DNA of 6,956 bases from a bacterium. Its GTDB lineage: Bacteria; Actinomycetota; Acidimicrobiia; Acidimicrobiales; CATQHL01. The notes below the pieces were generated by a model. The model saw only the letters and a list, made by a program, of their open reading frames with translations, was not told the origin of the DNA and searched no databases. The stretch lies in assembly GCA_028819945.1 (NCBI GenBank), contig JAPPKQ010000289.1, positions 1 through 6,956 on the forward strand, read 5' to 3'. Below, piece by piece: positions 5,345 to 6,956 of the stretch (position 1 is the stretch's first letter; each line of letters starts with the position of its first letter). The position numbers and the translations under genes are program-made.

Positions 5345-6956
5345 TGGAATCGAGGCCCTCCGCCGGCGTCCCGACACCGGCGGAGGTGCGTGTTCTGGAC
5401 GAGGCCGTCGGGCGTCGCCACGACCCGGTGGACAGCCGGGTGATCCGGCGAGGACCGGATCGTCGGCACCTGTTGCTGCCGTCGCTGCACGCCCTGCAGG
5501 ACGGGATCGGCTGGATCAGCCAGGAGGCGCTGGCTGCGCTCTGCGAGCGACTCGAGGTGCCCCGTGCCGAGGCATTCGGAGTCGCCACCTTCTACGCCCT
5601 GCTGCGCACCGAGGCGGGCGCCCGGACCGTCGTCCACGTCTGCGACGACATCGCCTGCCGCGTTCACCCCGAGTATCGCGATCCCGCCGACTACACCGAC
5701 CACCACGATGGCGAGCCGGTCGACGTGCACCCCAGCCCGTGCCTCGGCCAGTGTGACCGGGCTCCTGCCCTGTTCGTGCAGCGCGCGGGGGACGACGCGG
5801 CCCGCTGGACGACCACGGGATCGGTGGCCGACGCTCTCGCCGGCGAGGGTGCGGCAGAGGCGCCGCCGCGGGTGGTCGCCGCCGGAGAGGCCTGGCTGAC
5901 GGGCCGCATCGGCGTCGTGGATCCGACCAGCCTGGAGGAGTACCGGGCGCACGGCGGCTACCAGGCGCTGCGGACCGCGCTGGCCATCGGTCCGGAGGCG
6001 GTGCTGCGCGAGATCGCCGACTCGGGACTCCGGGGCAGGGGAGGCGCCGCCTTCCCGACCGGCGTGAAGTGGCGGGCCGTCGCCGCCTCGGCGCAGCGGG
6101 AACGCTACGTGGTGTGCAACGCGGATGAGTCCGAACCGGGCACCTTCAAGGATCGGGTGCTGCTGGAGGGAGACCCCTTCGCCCTGGTCGAATCCATGAC
6201 GATCGCCGGGGTGACCGTCGGAGCGGCGCGGGGCTACGTCTACATCAGAGGCGAGTACCCCACCGCCGAGGAGCGGATCGTCGCCGCGATCAACCAGGCG
6301 CGCCACCACGGCCTGCTGGGGCCCGACGTGGCCGGCAGCGGTCTGAGCTTCGACCTCGAGGTCCGCCGCGGAGCCGGCGCCTACATCTGCGGCGAGGAGA
6401 CGGCGCTGTTCAACTCGCTGGAGGGATACCGGGGCGAGCCCCGGTCGAAGCCGCCGTTCCCCACCGAGGTGGGCCTGTTCGGCCGGCCCACCGTGGTCAA
6501 CAACGTCGAGACGCTCCACAATGTGCCGGTGATCCTCGGCTCCGGAGCGGCAGGGTTCCGCGCCGTGGGCACCGCCGAGAGTCCCGGCACGAAACTGTTC
6601 TCGGTGGCCGGCGACGTGAGCGGTCCGGGTGTCTACGAGGTGCCGTTCGGCACGCCTCTCGGCGAGCTGCTGGCACTCGCCGGCGCCCCGGCATCCCCCG
6701 GGGCCGTGCTGCTGGGCGGGGCCGCGGGAGTCTTCGTACCGCCCGGGGCGAGCGACGTGCCCTTGACCTTCGAGGATGCTCGCGCGGCCGACCTCACGCT
6801 GGGTTCGGGTTCGGTCACCGTCTTCGACGGCGCCGCGGACATCGGCGACATCGTGGAGCGGATCACCGCCTTCTTCCGCGACGAGTCCTGCGGGCAGTGC
6901 GTGCCGTGCCGGGTGGGCACGGTCCGCCAGAACGAGGCGGTCGTGCGCCTGCGCTC
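5344..6956 (+). CDS. NuoE-NuoF fusion: NADH/FMN diaphorase subunit, formate dehydrogenase beta-like (3' partial)
   Basis: 537 complete codons are visible, open to the window edge. The NuoE-like thioredoxin-fold half (about residues 20-160) binds a [2Fe-2S] cluster through C100, C105, C133 and C137. The C105-C133 gap is shorter than in E. coli NuoE. After an Ala/Pro-rich linker, the NuoF-like half begins near residue 195. It shows the FMN/NADH motifs GLRGRGGAAFPTGVKW (228-243), CNADESEPGTFKDR (258-271) and GAGAYICGEETAL (343-355), then NNVET (386-390). The [4Fe-4S] motif ESCGQCVPCRVGT follows, with C516, C519 and C522; the fourth Cys falls beyond the window. It would move electrons between NAD(H) and a partner catalytic subunit. 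Similar NuoE-NuoF fusions serve as the beta subunit of tungsten/molybdenum NAD-dependent formate dehydrogenase (Methylobacterium Fdh1B). Complex I or NAD-hydrogenase modules are alternatives. The next gene downstream should decide. ATG 5344 is the first possible start after an in-frame TAG at 5332. Confidence 0.92.
   Translation, partial: MESRPSAGVPTPAEVRVLDEAVGRRHDPVDSRVIRRGPDRRHLLLPSLHALQDGIGWISQEALAALCERLEVPRAEAFGVATFYALLRTEAGARTVVHVCDDIACRVHPEYRDPADYTDHHDGEPVDVHPSPCLGQCDRAPALFVQRAGDDAARWTTTGSVADALAGEGAAEAPPRVVAAGEAWLTGRIGVVDPTSLEEYRAHGGYQALRTALAIGPEAVLREIADSGLRGRGGAAFPTGVKWRAVAASAQRERYVVCNADESEPGTFKDRVLLEGDPFALVESMTIAGVTVGAARGYVYIRGEYPTAEERIVAAINQARHHGLLGPDVAGSGLSFDLEVRRGAGAYICGEETALFNSLEGYRGEPRSKPPFPTEVGLFGRPTVVNNVETLHNVPVILGSGAAGFRAVGTAESPGTKLFSVAGDVSGPGVYEVPFGTPLGELLALAGAPASPGAVLLGGAAGVFVPPGASDVPLTFEDARAADLTLGSGSVTVFDGAADIGDIVERITAFFRDESCGQCVPCRVGTVRQNEAVVRLR

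Noticed and set aside
2830..6519. Very long open frame on the minus strand (1229 codons) opposite the large subunit and NuoEF
   Set aside because: It is antisense to two unmistakable genes, has His/Arg/Asp-rich low-complexity composition with no recognisable motif, and is expected from high GC with G/C-ending codons.
1..6956. CRISPR arrays, insertion sequences, tRNA or rRNA genes
   Set aside because: No repeat arrays, transposase motifs, terminal inverted repeats or tRNA-like sequences were seen. Nearly all of the window is accounted for by coding sequence.

Overview
The window is high-GC DNA with G/C-ending codons and a mix of Shine-Dalgarno-led and apparently leaderless genes. This suggests a free-living, high-GC bacterium, most likely an actinomycete-type lineage such as Acidimicrobiia. 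A Chloroflexota origin cannot be excluded. The taxonomic call is inference from composition and gene style, not from a marker gene.

Layout from left to right. Bases 1-67 hold the first 22 codons of a gene on the minus strand. It has a good Shine-Dalgarno and an arginine-rich, then hydrophobic N-terminus that looks like an export signal. Bases 68-235 are the divergent control region. Bases 236-5277 form one tight plus-strand operon of four genes: a Rieske non-heme iron oxygenase alpha subunit, then the FAD (medium), [2Fe-2S] (small) and molybdopterin (large) subunits of a xanthine dehydrogenase/CO dehydrogenase-family molybdenum hydroxylase, in M-S-L order. Genes 1/2 and 3/4 overlap by ATGA. 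Genes 2 and 3 are separated by 55 bases carrying a purine-rich ribosome-binding tract and a possible six-codon leader ORF whose stop overlaps the small-subunit start. After a 66-base gap with a possible leaderless promoter, a NuoE-NuoF fusion (NADH/FMN diaphorase of the formate dehydrogenase / complex I / hydrogenase type) starts at 5344 and runs off the right edge.

How the genes may work together: the oxygenase and the molybdenum hydroxylase are translationally linked and so probably act on the same substrate or in consecutive steps. The molybdenum enzyme passes electrons from Mo through two [2Fe-2S] clusters to FAD. Its active-site loop reads GYRGYGQ, with Gly where CO dehydrogenase has its Cys, so it is not a form I CO dehydrogenase. 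It also lacks the XDH-type Glu after the GGGFG loop, which argues against purine oxidation. The Rieske protein has the alpha-only, demethylase-like Glu at the inter-cluster bridging position and an enlarged loop between its two cluster-binding motifs. The NuoEF fusion resembles the beta subunit of NAD-dependent formate dehydrogenases. A demethylation-plus-hydroxylation route yielding one-carbon units is a testable idea, but the substrate cannot be read from the sequence.
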